A stretch of DNA of 64,000 nucleotides. Origin: Lepraria neglecta (lineage: Eukaryota > Ascomycota > Lecanoromycetes > Lecanorales > Stereocaulaceae). The DNA lies in NCBI GenBank assembly GCA_033220425.1, contig CM065648.1, forward strand, positions 4,340,001 to 4,404,000, written 5' to 3'. Positions 34,984 to 46,590 of the stretch are shown piece after piece. The number at the start of each line of letters is the position of its first letter. Within the stretch, counting starts at the first letter, position 1. The notes under the pieces were generated by a model, which saw only the letters and a list, made by a program, of their open reading frames with translations, did no database searches and was not told where the DNA came from. The position numbers were made by a program, and so were the translations under genes.

Positions 34984-37002
34984 ATGGACTGTTGCGGTGA
35001 CCGAGAGAAGTATGGGGAGGCAAAGAACGAACAGAAATGGGACTACATTGTGCGTTGAACATTCTCACTACACGAGAGACAATTGCTGATTATAACAAAC
35101 TAGAATTTATCCGACTTCCGATCGGCATCATGCCTATCTACTCTTTCCTACGGCTTTCTCATCATCCTTGGAATCACAAGCGTGGCTGTTTATGCAGTTG
35201 ACATATTCACGTGCGCCAACTTGCTGCTCTTCAATAGATGGTCGGGTCAAATCAAGCCTGTCATACCATACCGTTACTCGCGGTGGATCTTTACCGGTTG
35301 CATCATATTGTCCTGGGTCCTCTTGGCATATAGATTGCAAAGAGCAATAAGAGTCATGAGAGGTGGGGTAGTCGCCGCAAGCTACCTCGATCCACTCGCC
35401 GTCCGACTTCAGAGCATACGTATGGGCGCTAACGGCCGCGGATGGAGGCGATTCCTCGTCTTTGCTGCTTTGACCAAGGGTAGGAGAGGTGCGGAGTATG
35501 TGGCCTTGTTCACGTATTTCGAGTTTGAAGGTAAGACGCGCGTCTCAACGGGAGGAAAGTTTGACTGACTTCTCCTAGCGTGGCTGCGGGTTTGCTTTGC
35601 AGAAGGTCCTCGACAGGTCATCAATGCGTTGACGCTGTACTCAGTCATGCGAGCAGATCTTGTGCCGACAGGTTCACACTCAGCAACGGACGGCCATACC
35701 CCAATCGTCCAGTTCTTCGTCAATTTGCAGATTCTGGCAGGCACAGAGAAAGAGCAAGCAGCAATATTGTTCGGCATGTTATACACGCTTGTCATCTGGG
35801 TATTCTCCGCTCTGAGTCTCATCGTGGCGGTCATATTCTACATTGTCTTCCTCTGGCACCATATCCGCGAGGGCAGCCTATCTAAGTACTGTCGAAGGAA
35901 GATTGATACACGACTACACAAAATTGTGATGGTGAAAGTCAACAAGGCACTGGAAAAAGAAGACAAAGTACGAGCGAAACAAGAAGGGAAAGGTTTGGGG
36001 GGTCCAAGGTTTCCAGAAGTCAAGCGGCAGCCAACACTGCCAGATATGAACGCCGACGCGCCTCAAGACATTCCACCAATCTCAAGACAGACCACTCAGA
36101 CAGAATTTTTGCCTTTTGAATCTCGCCCCTCTACACCTGTCAACAACAATTCTTCAAACTTGCTGCCCAGACAACCGACTGTGCCAGATGTATTCTCGAA
36201 TTCTACGCGGCCAGAGGCGCCTTCTAGGGCAACAACCCAGTCCTCTGCGCATTCCAATATGAGCTATGCGGATGACGCGCCCCTGATGTCGTCCGCAGGA
36301 GCTATGGGTTATGCCCGTCCTGGGTCGAGAAATGCCCCGTCAACGATGGACTCTGCGGGTAGCTTGCCCGGCTCCAGGCCTCCTCCGAGTCGAAGCTTTA
36401 CAGGGGGCTCCCAGGGAACACAGAGAACGTTCAACTCCGCCGCAACACGTATGGGTCCTCCCACCCGTTCGAACACTGACATGAGTGGGAGAACTACGCC
36501 AGGGTCCTATGCCTCACAACCACAAGCACGAAAACCGCCACCAAGAAACATGTCGTTTTCTGGAGGGCCCGGCCGACCTCTTGGACCGCCAGCCCCGAGC
36601 CGGAGACCTACACAAGAATACGAGATGCAAAGTCAGACTCCAATCAATAAATCAAACGCTCCGCCCTGCAATGGTGGTTACGTCGCCTTCAATCCAAATG
36701 CTCAAACTGCACCTGGATCAGGATATCCTAGGCCCTCAACCCCATCCGGTCCACCTCCAGCGAGGAACTTCACACTACCACATCGACCACCGCCGGTTGA
36801 TTACTTCGGACCCAATCCTGCTGTACCTCAGCGCTCTGGAACCGCGCCAATACCAGAATCAAGATCATTCAGCGGCACGCCAAACGGTGCTTACGGAGGC
36901 CCAGTGCAACAACCTCACGCTGGACCAGTCCCGTATCGACCTGCTAAAGCCGGCCCTGGTGGCTGGAGTGGACAAAGAGGACCGATGCCTCCACGCTTCT
37001 AG
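34984..37002 (+). CDS. KCH1: Kch1/Prm6-type membrane protein (low-affinity K+ transport)
   Basis: Yeast Kch1 and Prm6/Kch2 promote potassium uptake needed to activate the Cch1-Mid1 calcium channel during mating and ER stress. Three exons: 34984-35049, 35104-35530 and 35579-37002 (638 aa), with introns of 54 and 48 nt. The first exon is MDCCGDREKYGEAKNEQKWDYI. The conserved core follows: INLSDFRSASCLSTLSYG, IFTCANLLLFNRWSGQIKPVIPY, SRWIFTGCIILSWVLLAYR, SYLDPLAVRLQSIRMG, GWRRFLVFAALTKG and AWLRVCFAEGPRQVINALTLYSVM. Four hydrophobic segments are visible, the last in LVIWVFSALSLIVAVIFYIVF. The C-terminal half (about residues 300-638) is a long disordered tail rich in Pro, Ser, Arg and Gly, much longer than in yeast. 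Membrane location is very likely. Confidence 0.85.
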
Positions 37003-38001
37003 AATCCATTCTTGCTTTCTCTACGCTCTATGATGAACTCTAACGGCTAACGTGCATGGCGCCATTGGTTCTGGCATAATTTATGGGCATCTCTGAGTTG
37101 GATACCCTTTTAAGCGATATACATACAATAATGTAAATACCCTTCCGGGTCGCAATGCAGCTTTCCCGTGCACCTACCTAACAAGGATTTAAACCTTCTT
37201 AGAAAACATCAATGAAGCCCAAAACGACCGTATGCAGATGTGATTGATACCCAGATGCCCAAGAGGCACTAAAAGTGGCAAGGGGGCTGTGCTTCCGCGT
37301 CACTGTGCAGACCCATTGCAGCTGAGCTTCGGGCCCGAGGTTGGCGCCATTACTAGCCGTTCCTGCATTTTCCAGACCACTATACACACACTCCAATAAT
37401 AAGTTGACACCCGGAGTCTGGCGCGCGCCACCTCGTGAGTGCCCAAGATCGAAGCAATAATAATTTAATGGTGCAATAATGGTCACACTCAGGGTTTTGG
37501 ATCTAATAAAGCAGGCTTGCCCGAAGCTATGGCCCGAACCCAATCAGGGCAGCAGAGGCGAAAGATAAAGCGAGCAATGGCAGCGTGACAACAAAGCTCC
37601 AGCCTCCCAATAATTTCTTCAAGAAAATCTCTCATCCTCATCCTCATCAACATAATATTTAATATCTGATACATTGACGTCTCAACTTCGCTTTGGACCA
37701 TTACAGTCAGCCCTAAGCCAGTCGTTGTGAATACTACCTTGCTTCACTCATACGCCTAGTTTACCAAGGGCAATCTTCTAGTTCCAGCAGCCCCATTGTT
37801 TCTCTCTTTATATCTACAGCTTGTCTTAAGACTTTGTCTTAGCAAAATCATTATCCTTGACTATACAGACAGGTGGCACTACTATCCATTAGGTCTTCCT
37901 AATTAAATCCAAGAGCAATCGAGCAGGGCAGAGCCAGCAAACGCCTCTCCTATAATACCAACTCGCTGCACCTATACAGTTCCTGGAAGCTATCTCATAC
38001 T
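37003..38001. other. Intergenic region, nothing supported
   Basis: 999 bp between two same-strand genes. It includes a short TCCTCATCCTCATC tract near 37632. No gene is seen; CT- and TA-rich sequence before 38002 suggests a long leader. Confidence 0.45.
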
Positions 38002-39325
38002 ATGGCGGCATTAATACAAACAATAGCGGTTGTGGATAAGTCTGGAAAGGCCGTGAGCACGGTAAGCGTCCAATGGCTGCCTCCGTACGACTACCTCGCT
38101 AATAGGTGTACAACAGAGCAAGCATCTTGTCAACGTCTTCAAAGAGGCTAAAGCCGCCTACCGCGAACGAAAAGCAGAAGTTGTCGCTGGCCGACACCAC
38201 AAAATAGAAGAGAAACAGTGTCGCAAGACTCTAAAAGCAGCCACCCTGGCCGACCATAATAGCATTGCATCCTCCCGAAAGCATTCCCGATCACACCATG
38301 GTAGCAGCCGGCCCTCCACAGCACGTCGACATACTAGCGGCCCTTCAAAACACGATACAGACACAATATACCCATCATCGCACTGTCGCCATTCGCAAGA
38401 ACTACACTCCCCACGTTCTCCGAGCTTTCAACCAGACGCGCTCACAAGAAGACATTCCGACGACTTTGACGCCCCAAGGCCACTTGCGCTTCAGAAAAGA
38501 TCCATGACTGCACCCAATTCACCTTCAGAGCACATAGACATGGACCTCGCATATGGCCCCATCCCACCACCCCTGCCAGTGGCCCGCCAGGGCGACGAAG
38601 CCGAGTTCAAGGATCTTGTGACGAAAGTAAAGCGCATACTGGAAGAAGCCGACTGCCTCCACTACTCCGCAACCGCCATCATCGCATCTTTACAAAAGAA
38701 CCCCGAAGCTATGGCCGCTGTGGCCCTCACACTCGCTGAGATCAGCAATGTGGCCAGCAAAATGGCTCCCGGAGTACTTACAGCAATGAAAGGCAGTGCT
38801 CCAGCAGTCTTTGCTCTGCTAGTAAGCCCGCAGTTCCTCATTGCAGGTGGTGTGGCAGTGGGTGTCACTATTGTTGCACTGGGCGGCTACAAGATCATCA
38901 AGAAGATACGGGCTAAGAACGCTATGGAAAAAGAGGGCATGGACGAGATGTTAGAGATTGGAGGGGACGTGAGCAGGATTGATAACTGGAGGAGGGGTAT
39001 TGCGGAGGTTGAGGAGCACAGTGTCGGCACCAGCGTCGATGGAGAATTCATCACGCCACAAGCGGCTGCTCTGTCGAGATTGAACCTGAACGAGAGTCGC
39101 CCTTCCGAGCTAAGAAGGAAAGAGGTCGGGAGTGGAAGCAAAAAAGCCAGCAGCAAAGTGAGCACTAGCAAAAGTACCAGTGAGAAGGGGTCAAAGACGA
39201 GCTCGAAAGCCAGTTCAAAGGCGAGCTCGAAGGCGGACTCGAAGGCGGACTCAAAGTCATCATCAAAGCCGACGAAGGAGAAGAAAGTTAAGAAACCTTC
39301 TCCGTTGCGGTTGATGCTCAGTTAA
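38002..39325 (+). CDS. Conserved fungal protein with hydrophobic segment and Lys/Ser-rich tail
   Basis: Two exons, 38002-38061 and 38117-39325 (422 aa), with a 55-nt intron ending ACAACAG. The junction gives AVST-SKHLVNVFKEAKAAYRERKAE, a conserved-looking amphipathic start. The middle is disordered, His/Arg/Ser-rich. Residues around 250-300 form a mostly hydrophobic region (PAVFALLVSPQFLIAGGVAVGVTIVALGGYKIIKK) with one likely membrane hairpin or helix. The tail is a repeated KASSKxxSK pattern of low complexity followed by a basic end. I do not recognise a named family. The membrane-like segment plus basic tail suggests a peripheral membrane protein. Confidence 0.65.
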
Positions 39326-39837
39326 GACCGGTCTTGCACATTCTGAAGCGATCTAGCGGTGGCGAATGGACGTATCGAGTACACGGTACCACAGTGTACT
39401 TGGCAGTTTAGGTTTTGTCTATATCGAGTGTTTGCGTGATATATAGAATCCTATAGTCGAATCCCCGAACGAAAGCTCGTCCGTTGTTTCATATGCCACA
39501 TAAGCCGCGTTTAACACCACTATGCCCCCTACCAGAAGAATCCATCCTTCCTTCTACCTACTCAGGTCCATCCAAGCTTGTTAAATTGGTTGGGCCTGGA
39601 ATTCTTCTAGTGAAGCTATCCCGAATTAGGTAAAGTCACTTGCTTCTTGCAAGTACTCGTTGATAGGAGGAAACAGGCACTTGCTTAGCTAAGCACAAAA
39701 AAAGCTTTAGTACCACTTTTTAGCTAGACAAAATTCAACTAAGTTACACTACAAAAAGTCAGTCCAAATTTTCTTTATCGTCACTTGGAGACAAAGATAA
39801 AGGTCCTTCGGTCTGCCTTTTGTCCTTGCCAGAAGCG
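39326..39837. other. Start of an AT-richer accessory region
   Basis: 512 bp with no gene. From about 39,400 the composition shifts towards AT and tracts such as AAAAAAAGCTTTAG appear. This marks the left edge of the accessory-looking block. Confidence 0.5.
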
Positions 39838-41220
39838 ATGGACTTACGGTTACACACTGGGTATGAAGGCTTCAATCCTCGTCAGCCTTCTGGCCAAGGT
39901 CCAGCCTTTCAGTCGCTCTCCAGAACCTCTTATTCTACTGCCTCGCCATTCCTGAAACCGCTGTCGCGACGAAAGATAACGCCACCAGAAGATATCCAGC
40001 GTGCACCTCTTCTGAAGCAAAATGTCTTACCAACTACCAGTCCTCCTATCGTGTCGAATCATCCAGCAACCCCTCCTAAAAGCCCACTCGAGATGTTGAC
40101 GCCTTCAGACCTTACAACATACGAGGCAAGACTTAAAGAGAGTATCCTCGCCAACAAGGAACGCAGACAAGAGAAGTTCACACCTTTCAATAGTGTGGAA
40201 CGAGTACAAATGCCAGCAAGTTATTTTCGAAAGCTGGATGAAGCTATTGGTTATGATGATCTTCGGTATACTCTTTAGATCTTGATATGCAAATTATAAT
40301 AGCTAACATGACTTGTTTCAGCTGGCCATCTATCTCCTTCAACTCCCGAACTTCTACTGGGATTATCCAATGGATGCCCTCACCTGTTCACGAGAGTCTT
40401 GCGTCTCCCTTCTCTGAAAGCAATGGTGTTGCTAAACAGGGCCTTCGGTCTGAAGTAGCGAGGCGAATCCGTGTTGCAGGGACTCAAAGAGTAGGAGCCC
40501 TTACAGGGGCTTACGAAGGTAGTAATAAGGAACCAGACGTGCTGTTCAAGTACAGAGGACAAGATCATAAAGTCTTATACACCGCTGTGGTTGAAATTGG
40601 TTTCACAGAAACATATCAAGAACTCATTGACGACGTCAAGTTATGGATAGAAGGAAACAGGGATATAAGGACTGTGATTCTGATTAAAGTGGAGGAGAAT
40701 CCTCGATACTCTTCCCCTGCCAGTAAACTGGAAGATGATGAGGTCAAGGACCTTGGGTTCCCTGATCACAAAGATCTTGATACTTCTATGGTCAGTCTCA
40801 AAGATCCGAACAACAGCTTTGGCCCGCTCCAGATAAACAATTTGGTTTGGGTTGGTGAGATGGGCGTGTTTCTCGAGATATGGAAGAGAGATACTATAAA
40901 CGGAGAGGCGAAGCAGCAGGGAACTCGATCAGTAAGCTGTACTTCTTTTCTTCTATTCAGCTACAATATATACTAACTCGGTTTTGTTATAGTATTTTGT
41001 TCCGGATAATATAACTACGGAGCTTGACCTTAAGTTGAGCGACTTCTACCCTCTCGATGCTACAGACGGGGGAAACACAAGGTTTCCATTGACCTTCGAT
41101 CAGCTGAGGTTTGATTTGGAAGCAGCTCGTGAGGAGCTAGCAGTGGAGCGTTGTCGTAAGGTGCTTGTAGAAATTGCCGATCGTGAAGACAACATTAAGG
41201 ATAGAGATTACATTCCCTAG
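39838..41220 (+). CDS. Accessory fungal protein with a possible PD-(D/E)XK-like core
   Basis: Three exons: 39838-40265, 40322-40931 and 40993-41220 (421 aa), with introns of 56 and 61 nt, all in phase. The N-terminus is disordered (Pro/Ser-rich). The central domain contains [15 protein letters not shown], then [12 protein letters not shown] and [27 protein letters not shown]...TVILIKVEE, a pattern of beta strand, PD and ExG/E that resembles the core of restriction-endonuclease-like folds. The usual Lys after the glutamate is replaced by Gly, so activity is doubtful. I recall multi-copy unnamed fungal proteins with this kind of sequence. It lies in the accessory block and is intact despite decayed neighbours. 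The nuclease-like reading is inference. Confidence 0.6.
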
Positions 41221-41845
41221 CAAATTAAAATGACAAGAATGATGTCGAGTTCATCTGACGTATAATCATTAAACTTGTGGCATGCTATGACTACTTAGTG
41301 TACCTACCCATAGGGCCTCCGTGTTCCCTAGATGCTCCCTCTACTCCCTTATTGCTCCTTCATGCTCGCCCTAATGCTCTCTCGGTGCTCCCTCTTCAGC
41401 GGCCATGCTCCCTTTCCCGAACCAAAAAGGCAATCACTAATCCTAAGCTCGGGGTGTATATATATACTTGTATTTCTTGAGTTAGCTTCAATATTATCTT
41501 TATTCGATCACTTTAGTACTCTAGCTGTGATGAGTGTAGCTTGCTGAATTATATACGGAAGCCTCTAGTCTTTGTCGCCAATTCTGGATGCCGCCAATCT
41601 TGGATGCTGCCAATTCTAGATGTTGCAAATTATGGATGCCTTAATTGCATGCTGCCGGTTTAAGATGCCACCATCTGACCTTCTTGTAATGGATCCAATT
41701 CCGGACTGCTTGTGCTGGCTCTGAAATATTCCACCGGACTACCCTAAAGACGTTGTACGTGGTTATTATTAAGCCGGGATGGCGATAATAAGAAGTAAGC
41801 GGCTTTTTCGAGAAACGGTTGGCAAGCGGAGGATGAATCTATTTA
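41221..41845. other. Gene-free region with a degenerate minisatellite
   Basis: No gene supported. It contains repeated CTCCCT/TGCTCC motifs near 41320-41420 and a 16-bp degenerate minisatellite at 41577-41672 (separate entry). Confidence 0.5.
41577..41672. repeat. Degenerate minisatellite, about 16-bp unit
   Basis: About six diverged units of GCCAATTCTGGATGCC run in tandem (variants include GCCAATCTTGGATGCT, GCCAATTCTAGATGTT, GCAAATTATGGATGCC). Most differences are C/T or G/A, compatible with decay by transitions. Confidence 0.8.
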
Positions 41846-42551
41846 AGAAGGGGGCGGATACGCATAGACGCCCCCCAGGACATAGACCCCCCCTAATACG
41901 GTTACCATTCTACAACGCCTTAGTCAATAGGCTTCAAACTCATTTCTCTGCGGGTTCTAATGGTGTTTGGAGAGCCTGTGAGTTCTGGAATGGTAGCGCT
42001 TGGTAGTGATGGCGTGAGACCTCGCCGTCGCCCGAGCTTTCCTCTCTACCCACTCCACCGACTTTTTAGCGGAAATATAATACGGCGAAAGCGGAAGACC
42101 TGAATAGCACCGAGCTCGCTCAGATCTTTGGTATATTTACAGCTAAAATTGGAGCGCATATGGTGTTTACAAGGTCGTTGTGTTTCGTGCGATCCTATTT
42201 TTCATAGAATCGCAATAAAACGTCTATTTAACACGTCTGCAGCTATGGTGACGTAGCATACTATATCTTCCCTCTATAAGCCCTCCTTCTTGGCCCTTTA
42301 TAGTCTCTGTATAGTGCTGCTGTCGCTAATAAGATGCGGAGAAGCATGCGCATGCTGGTTAGTCTACGGCAGCAACACCACGCCGGCGGGGCTACCCAGT
42401 ACGGCAAATGTGATAGTGACAGTGAGGTTGATGTCGCTATGTAGTATGGATGACAGCGAGGTCTTATTCGTTGAGATCTAGGGGGGTCTATGTCCTGGGG
42501 GGTCTATGTCCTGGGGGGTCTATGTCCTGGGGGAGGTATCCGCCCCCTTTA
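41846..42551. mobile_element. Non-coding transposon-like element with inverted ends and internal subterminal repeats
   Basis: The left end AAGGGGGCGGATAC (from 41848) is mirrored by GTATCCGCCCCCTT (to 42549), both beside TTTAAG. Inside each end lies a CCCCCCAGGACATAGACC block: once on the left, and three times in tandem on the right (unit TCTATGTCCTGGGGGG). The interior of about 580 bp is AT-rich without a coding frame. This fits a non-autonomous DNA transposon or foldback element whose right subterminal repeat has expanded. I recognise no transposase. Confidence 0.75.
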
Positions 42552-43903
42552 AGAAAACCTTCGAATTGGCGCGGATGACCAACGAAGATTTATATAGTTA
42601 TGCAATGGGACGACAGATACCATATATATACTCCGAACTTAAGATTGGTAATTGTTGCGCATATATGATAAATAAAAGGAGAGCCTTCCGGTCTTGATTG
42701 GGTTATTAACTATCGACCATTAGGGATGAGGGAGAGAAGCCTGCTTAAGTACAGAGCGCGTATATGATACTAGTCCACCTTCATGTCACCACCCCCTTTG
42801 TGTCAGAGCTCCTACGGGTGTCAGCGCTCCTACGGGTTTCAGCGCTCAGAACACATCTACTATCCAACAGAATCCCCAGTGTACATTTTGATCTCAAGGT
42901 ATGTTTAGATCTCGTGGTCTCCAAGGGTCAGACACTCTCGGTCGGTGTACCGAAGCCGAGGTCCTGACTTTCCTACATACTGCCGAGAAAAATTCTACCT
43001 CATCCGAGCTATAAGCCCGTTTGCGAGGTGAAGCAAAGGCCAGGCACTATCCGTACCTGTAGATAGATTTCTACGTAGGCTGACTTTCCACTTAATGCCA
43101 ACTACTTTATTCGTGTCATACTGTACTTATCAAGTAATAATTGATTACCTGAGTGTGACCATAGTGAACCCATGCTGCTGACCAAAGCTGGCAATCTTAA
43201 TCGATGACACCGGCCGTGATGCTGATATAGGCTGATTCCTCCCGGTATGCGTAAAGCGTGCACCTGATAGGTAAGTATTAAGGTGATACTTCATGATGGA
43301 TGAATGACCGTTGATGAGGTGACAAGTAGCAGACGCTTCACGAAAAGTGACATCGCGTTGTTCTCGACAAAGTCCGGCCGTGGTCTCATGCTTCTCAGCC
43401 TTCCAGCACGCAGATTGGGCTGAGGGAAACCTACCAGAAGACGAATAATGATGTTTCAATCCCGAATATTGATCATATATGCAGAGTGCGTGAGATCAGC
43501 ACTGGCGATAGCTTGATTGATCAGTGTCAGTCCGGCCTTGGCATTGGGCTGTTGCCAGTACTGCGTAAGATCACCTCGTAACAATGACAATGTTAGCGTC
43601 TTAACTCCACCAAGTCTGAATTGGGACAACTTCGACCAGAAGTTCCGGGCGCGTAAGGCGTTTCGGTCAGCCCCCAATGGGCTGAAGAATGAGCATTCAG
43701 CCTTGCTCCTCTTCAGATACCGCATCGCGCAGAATTAAAGTCTTCCACTCTTGTTTGGAAGTCGTGATTTGCAGAGACGGCTACTACACCTTCGCATTCA
43801 CATTGACCCTCCGACACGACAAAAAAAATCTCAACCTTCTCACCTCACCTGCTTCACAATCCTGCCATCTCACACCACCTCTTTATACCAGATCTCCGAC
43901 GAC
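42552..43903. other. Gene-free region, probable repeat relics
   Basis: 1.35 kb without a supported gene. A short direct repeat (TCAGCGCTC(C/A)...CTACGGGT) occurs near 42806-42846. The remaining frames match nothing. Confidence 0.45.
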
Positions 43904-44778
43904 ATGGCTCCAAAATCACTGTCAGATTAGCCCCTGAGCTGCTAATCCACATCTTTTCGTCCTTCAACACCTTCCGCGACATAACCGCTCTAAACAGCAC
44001 CTCAGAACAATTACAAGAAATCTGGCGCTCCAACACAGTTTCTATCTCCAGCGCTGTCCGCCCCAACGCCATCAAGTGCTTCGAAGATGCCCAAGAGCTC
44101 CTAAAGGTCCAAGGGAAGCTGCCAACCCTCGAAAAGTTTGAGAGTCATCGTCATGCAGCACGGGAACCACAACTCCACGAACTATTCAGTAAGCTCACGA
44201 TCCGCGAAGAGACGACAATCCGCTCAGAGACAAAGAGCCGCATACACAACGAACGCCATCGTCAGGCATCACTGATCCTCAACAAACTCTCTATCACCAA
44301 CGCCAAAATGGTTCATCAGGCGCGCGATAACAAGGAATGTTTTCACAGCGATGGTGAGGGTGTTGACGGCTACTTCATATGGGACCAACCTCAACCCATG
44401 ACGAAAGCTCAGCGAGAGGAATTTACGCATGAGTAGTACCGTATCTGGATATTAGCTGAGACCAAGGACCCCAAGGCTTGGACATCTTATCTCGAAATGC
44501 TAGAGCCGAATGAGCATCAACTGTTGGATTATTTGGGGGTTTGGTTGAAATGGAGCTACATAATCAAGCCGCATCTGGGTATCTGCAAAGACGAATCTTT
44601 AAATCAAGCCCTATCACTCCGCCCACATGGGCAAGCGAATGTGCAGGGTTGGAACAAGGCTTTGAGGGATATTAAGGAATCCTACTATGCACGACGTCTG
44701 GCTGAAGCAAAGGCAGCATTGAATGCAGTGGATCGGCGTCTGACTGAAATACTGGCAAGATGGAATGAAGAGGATTAG
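43904..44778 (+). pseudogene. F-box-like gene, broken (paralogue of the 60-62 kb pair)
   Basis: The frame from 43927 reads LAPELLIHIFSSFNTFRDITALNSTSEQLQEIWRSNTVSIS, clearly related to the genes at 60380-61024 and 61428-62090 (LAPELLIQVYTSLDNAKDITALNRTSRQFYDIW). The natural start codon (43904) is one base out of frame with it, so a base appears lost just before LAPEL. A TAG at 44434-44436 stands where the paralogue has FYRLWIL. The remaining frame continues to a normal-looking stop at 44776-44778. Two lesions make it a pseudogene unless an unseen intron rescues it. Confidence 0.7.
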
Positions 44779-45524
44779 CATGAAGCGAATTAGAAGCGCC
44801 TGCAGCCTCAAGCGAAATGGAATACGGGAATTTTTGGACGGAGACTTGGTCGAATGGTTCAAGGGTTTTTGGGCTGTCTATCTGGTGACTGACCACGTCC
44901 AGTGGACAAGTTACTGCTCTAGCTACCATCAGATATAATGCATATCCTTTGAATCATGTTGCCAAGCTGACAATGTTGTTCCTGTCAATTGGAAGAGCTC
45001 ATGCCCATGTCGTCGGAGAGTCATATTCTTGCTGACACCAGATGCCACGACCTCTCGAGTCATGCAAGTAAACGCTCGCAAAGTAGCAGACCAACAAAAC
45101 CACTAACATTCGTTAGGAACATTTTTACAAAAACTTGAGAACACGGCCTTGAGCCAACCATTATACATCTACTTGGGTAACGAACCCTCAGAACGTCAAT
45201 CTAAGAGGAAGATGTCCCCTCCGCTATGCTTCTTGGTTTCGAGTATACTGCCTTTTCTAGGCCATGACTGCCAAGACAATTATTATTATCCTTGACACCA
45301 CAATGCACTTTCAACTAGGTAAGAGACTGATAAATCCACCAACACCCTCTGGCGACATCCCCGCAACAATTCGCAAAACGACGGTCTTAAGCCAGAGAGT
45401 CACGCTTGCTTTTGGAGAACAAACCCCGCAGACCTATAAGAATGATGCCCTCGCCACAATGCTCCTTGTCATCTCCTTCTCTGCCTGTCTCGGGACCACG
45501 TAGCCACTCCTCAAAGACGACGCT
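44779..45524. other. Gene-free region
   Basis: 746 bp. Near 44800-44860 CTGAAGC/GAAGCGA motifs repeat the end of the preceding pseudogene. No gene is supported. Confidence 0.4.
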
Positions 45525-45990
45525 CATCACTCTGCCAGCCGAAATTGTACTCGAAATCGCAGATTACTTCTACGACGATTATGTCTAGGATAAACCATAC
45601 CTCGGTCCCTCATTCACATACCACCTGCAAAGCATCCCGCGGCCAGGGGAGCTGGACCTGGACCCTGCCGATTATCTGATTCGTCCGTACACTGCTATGG
45701 CAATGACGTGCCGCCGGTTCTAGGACATCCTACCGAGGAAATTGCGACGACCGATTTCGCTCGAGACTGTCGAACTAATTGAAGGATTACAACATAAGGA
45801 GAATTGGGCAAGGCCATTTGCCAAGGAGAGGGGCTAGGAGTATGTGGAGTTGGATGATAGACGAGATGATTAGTGGAAGGACTCACTTTGGGACCGGACT
45901 GCCGTATACAATGGAGGAGTGAAGCTCTGGTTGTAGACCGGGAGGTGGACCGGATATGTGGCCAACCTCGGCAGCCATTATCCGGCACGA
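45525..45990 (+). pseudogene. F-box-like gene riddled with in-frame TAG codons (probable RIP)
   Basis: A single frame can be followed from TLPAEIVLEIADYFYDDYV to LGSHYPARDLC without any frameshift, but it meets TAG at 45586, 45721, 45835, 45871 and 45934. Several lie where Trp is expected (e.g. CRRF-W-DILPRKL). There is no TAA or TGA. The start resembles the intact gene at 46843-47397 (LPPDIVLSIADFIHD), so both derive from one family. C:G to T:A change of TGG or CAG gives exactly TAG, and a preference for CpA would explain the absence of other stops. Confidence 0.75.
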
Positions 45991-46590
45991 GATCTTTGCT
46001 TTTGCCAATCCGATAAGGGATGCTGTCACTTTATTAGCGCATATCACGAGGCTGCAAACCTAAAAAGAAAATCGGTCGGGCCGCACCCAGGAAAAGATTA
46101 CAGGAATATACAGCCAATCCTAGGCCTTTAGAAGGGCATAGACCATCCCTAGTAGCCTTTTTTAGGAGTATACCGCTGTGTTTAAGACGCAATCTCCACA
46201 GGTGCCACCACGATACCGGTTTCCCGTCACTCTACTAGCGTACATCGCAAGGCTGTCAACCGGCTGCTAGTGCGACCCCGTGCATTCCACAAAACGCTAA
46301 TTTTCGGCCGAGCCTTCCTACGCCACCCCCGGAAACATGTGCACCAACATCAAAGACTATGCCGGTTGAACTGGGTGCCAATTGTGCAAGCGACTTCCAG
46401 GAGTACGAGTATGAAAAAGTTACTTTTACGAAGAAGCTTTAAAGAAAGCAGCAAAGATGAAGGTCTCGGCCACCATTAGATAGCCAGATTTGTAAGCACT
46501 CCCGTGGTTGTGCCCGGTCGAGATGCAATCTCCGCAATCGCCACCACAAGCCGGCGTCCCGTCGTTGTGCTAGCGTATATCACAAGGCTG
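45991..46590. repeat. Three degenerate copies of an about 70-bp repeat
   Basis: The motif CCGTC(A/G)(C/T)T...CTAGCGTA(C/T)ATC(G/A)CAAGGCTG(T/C)(C/A)AA occurs near 46222-46262 and 46558-46592, and a diverged copy (TTAGCGCATATCACGAGGCTGCAAA) at 46034-46058. Two copies are preceded by (G/A)CGCAATCTCC(A/G)CA...GCCACCAC. They are direct repeats of about 70-80 bp, 170 and 330 bp apart, differing mainly by transitions. This is probably a decayed dispersed repeat. Confidence 0.6.

Noticed and set aside
39440-39500. Possible tRNA B-box (GTCGAATCCCCG)
   Set aside because: No matching A box or cloverleaf stems could be drawn around it.
45525-45990. A nuclear code in which TAG is read as an amino acid
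   Set aside because: Intact genes in this window (e.g. GMPPA-type, KRS1) end with TAG, and RIP at CpA explains a TAG-only pattern.
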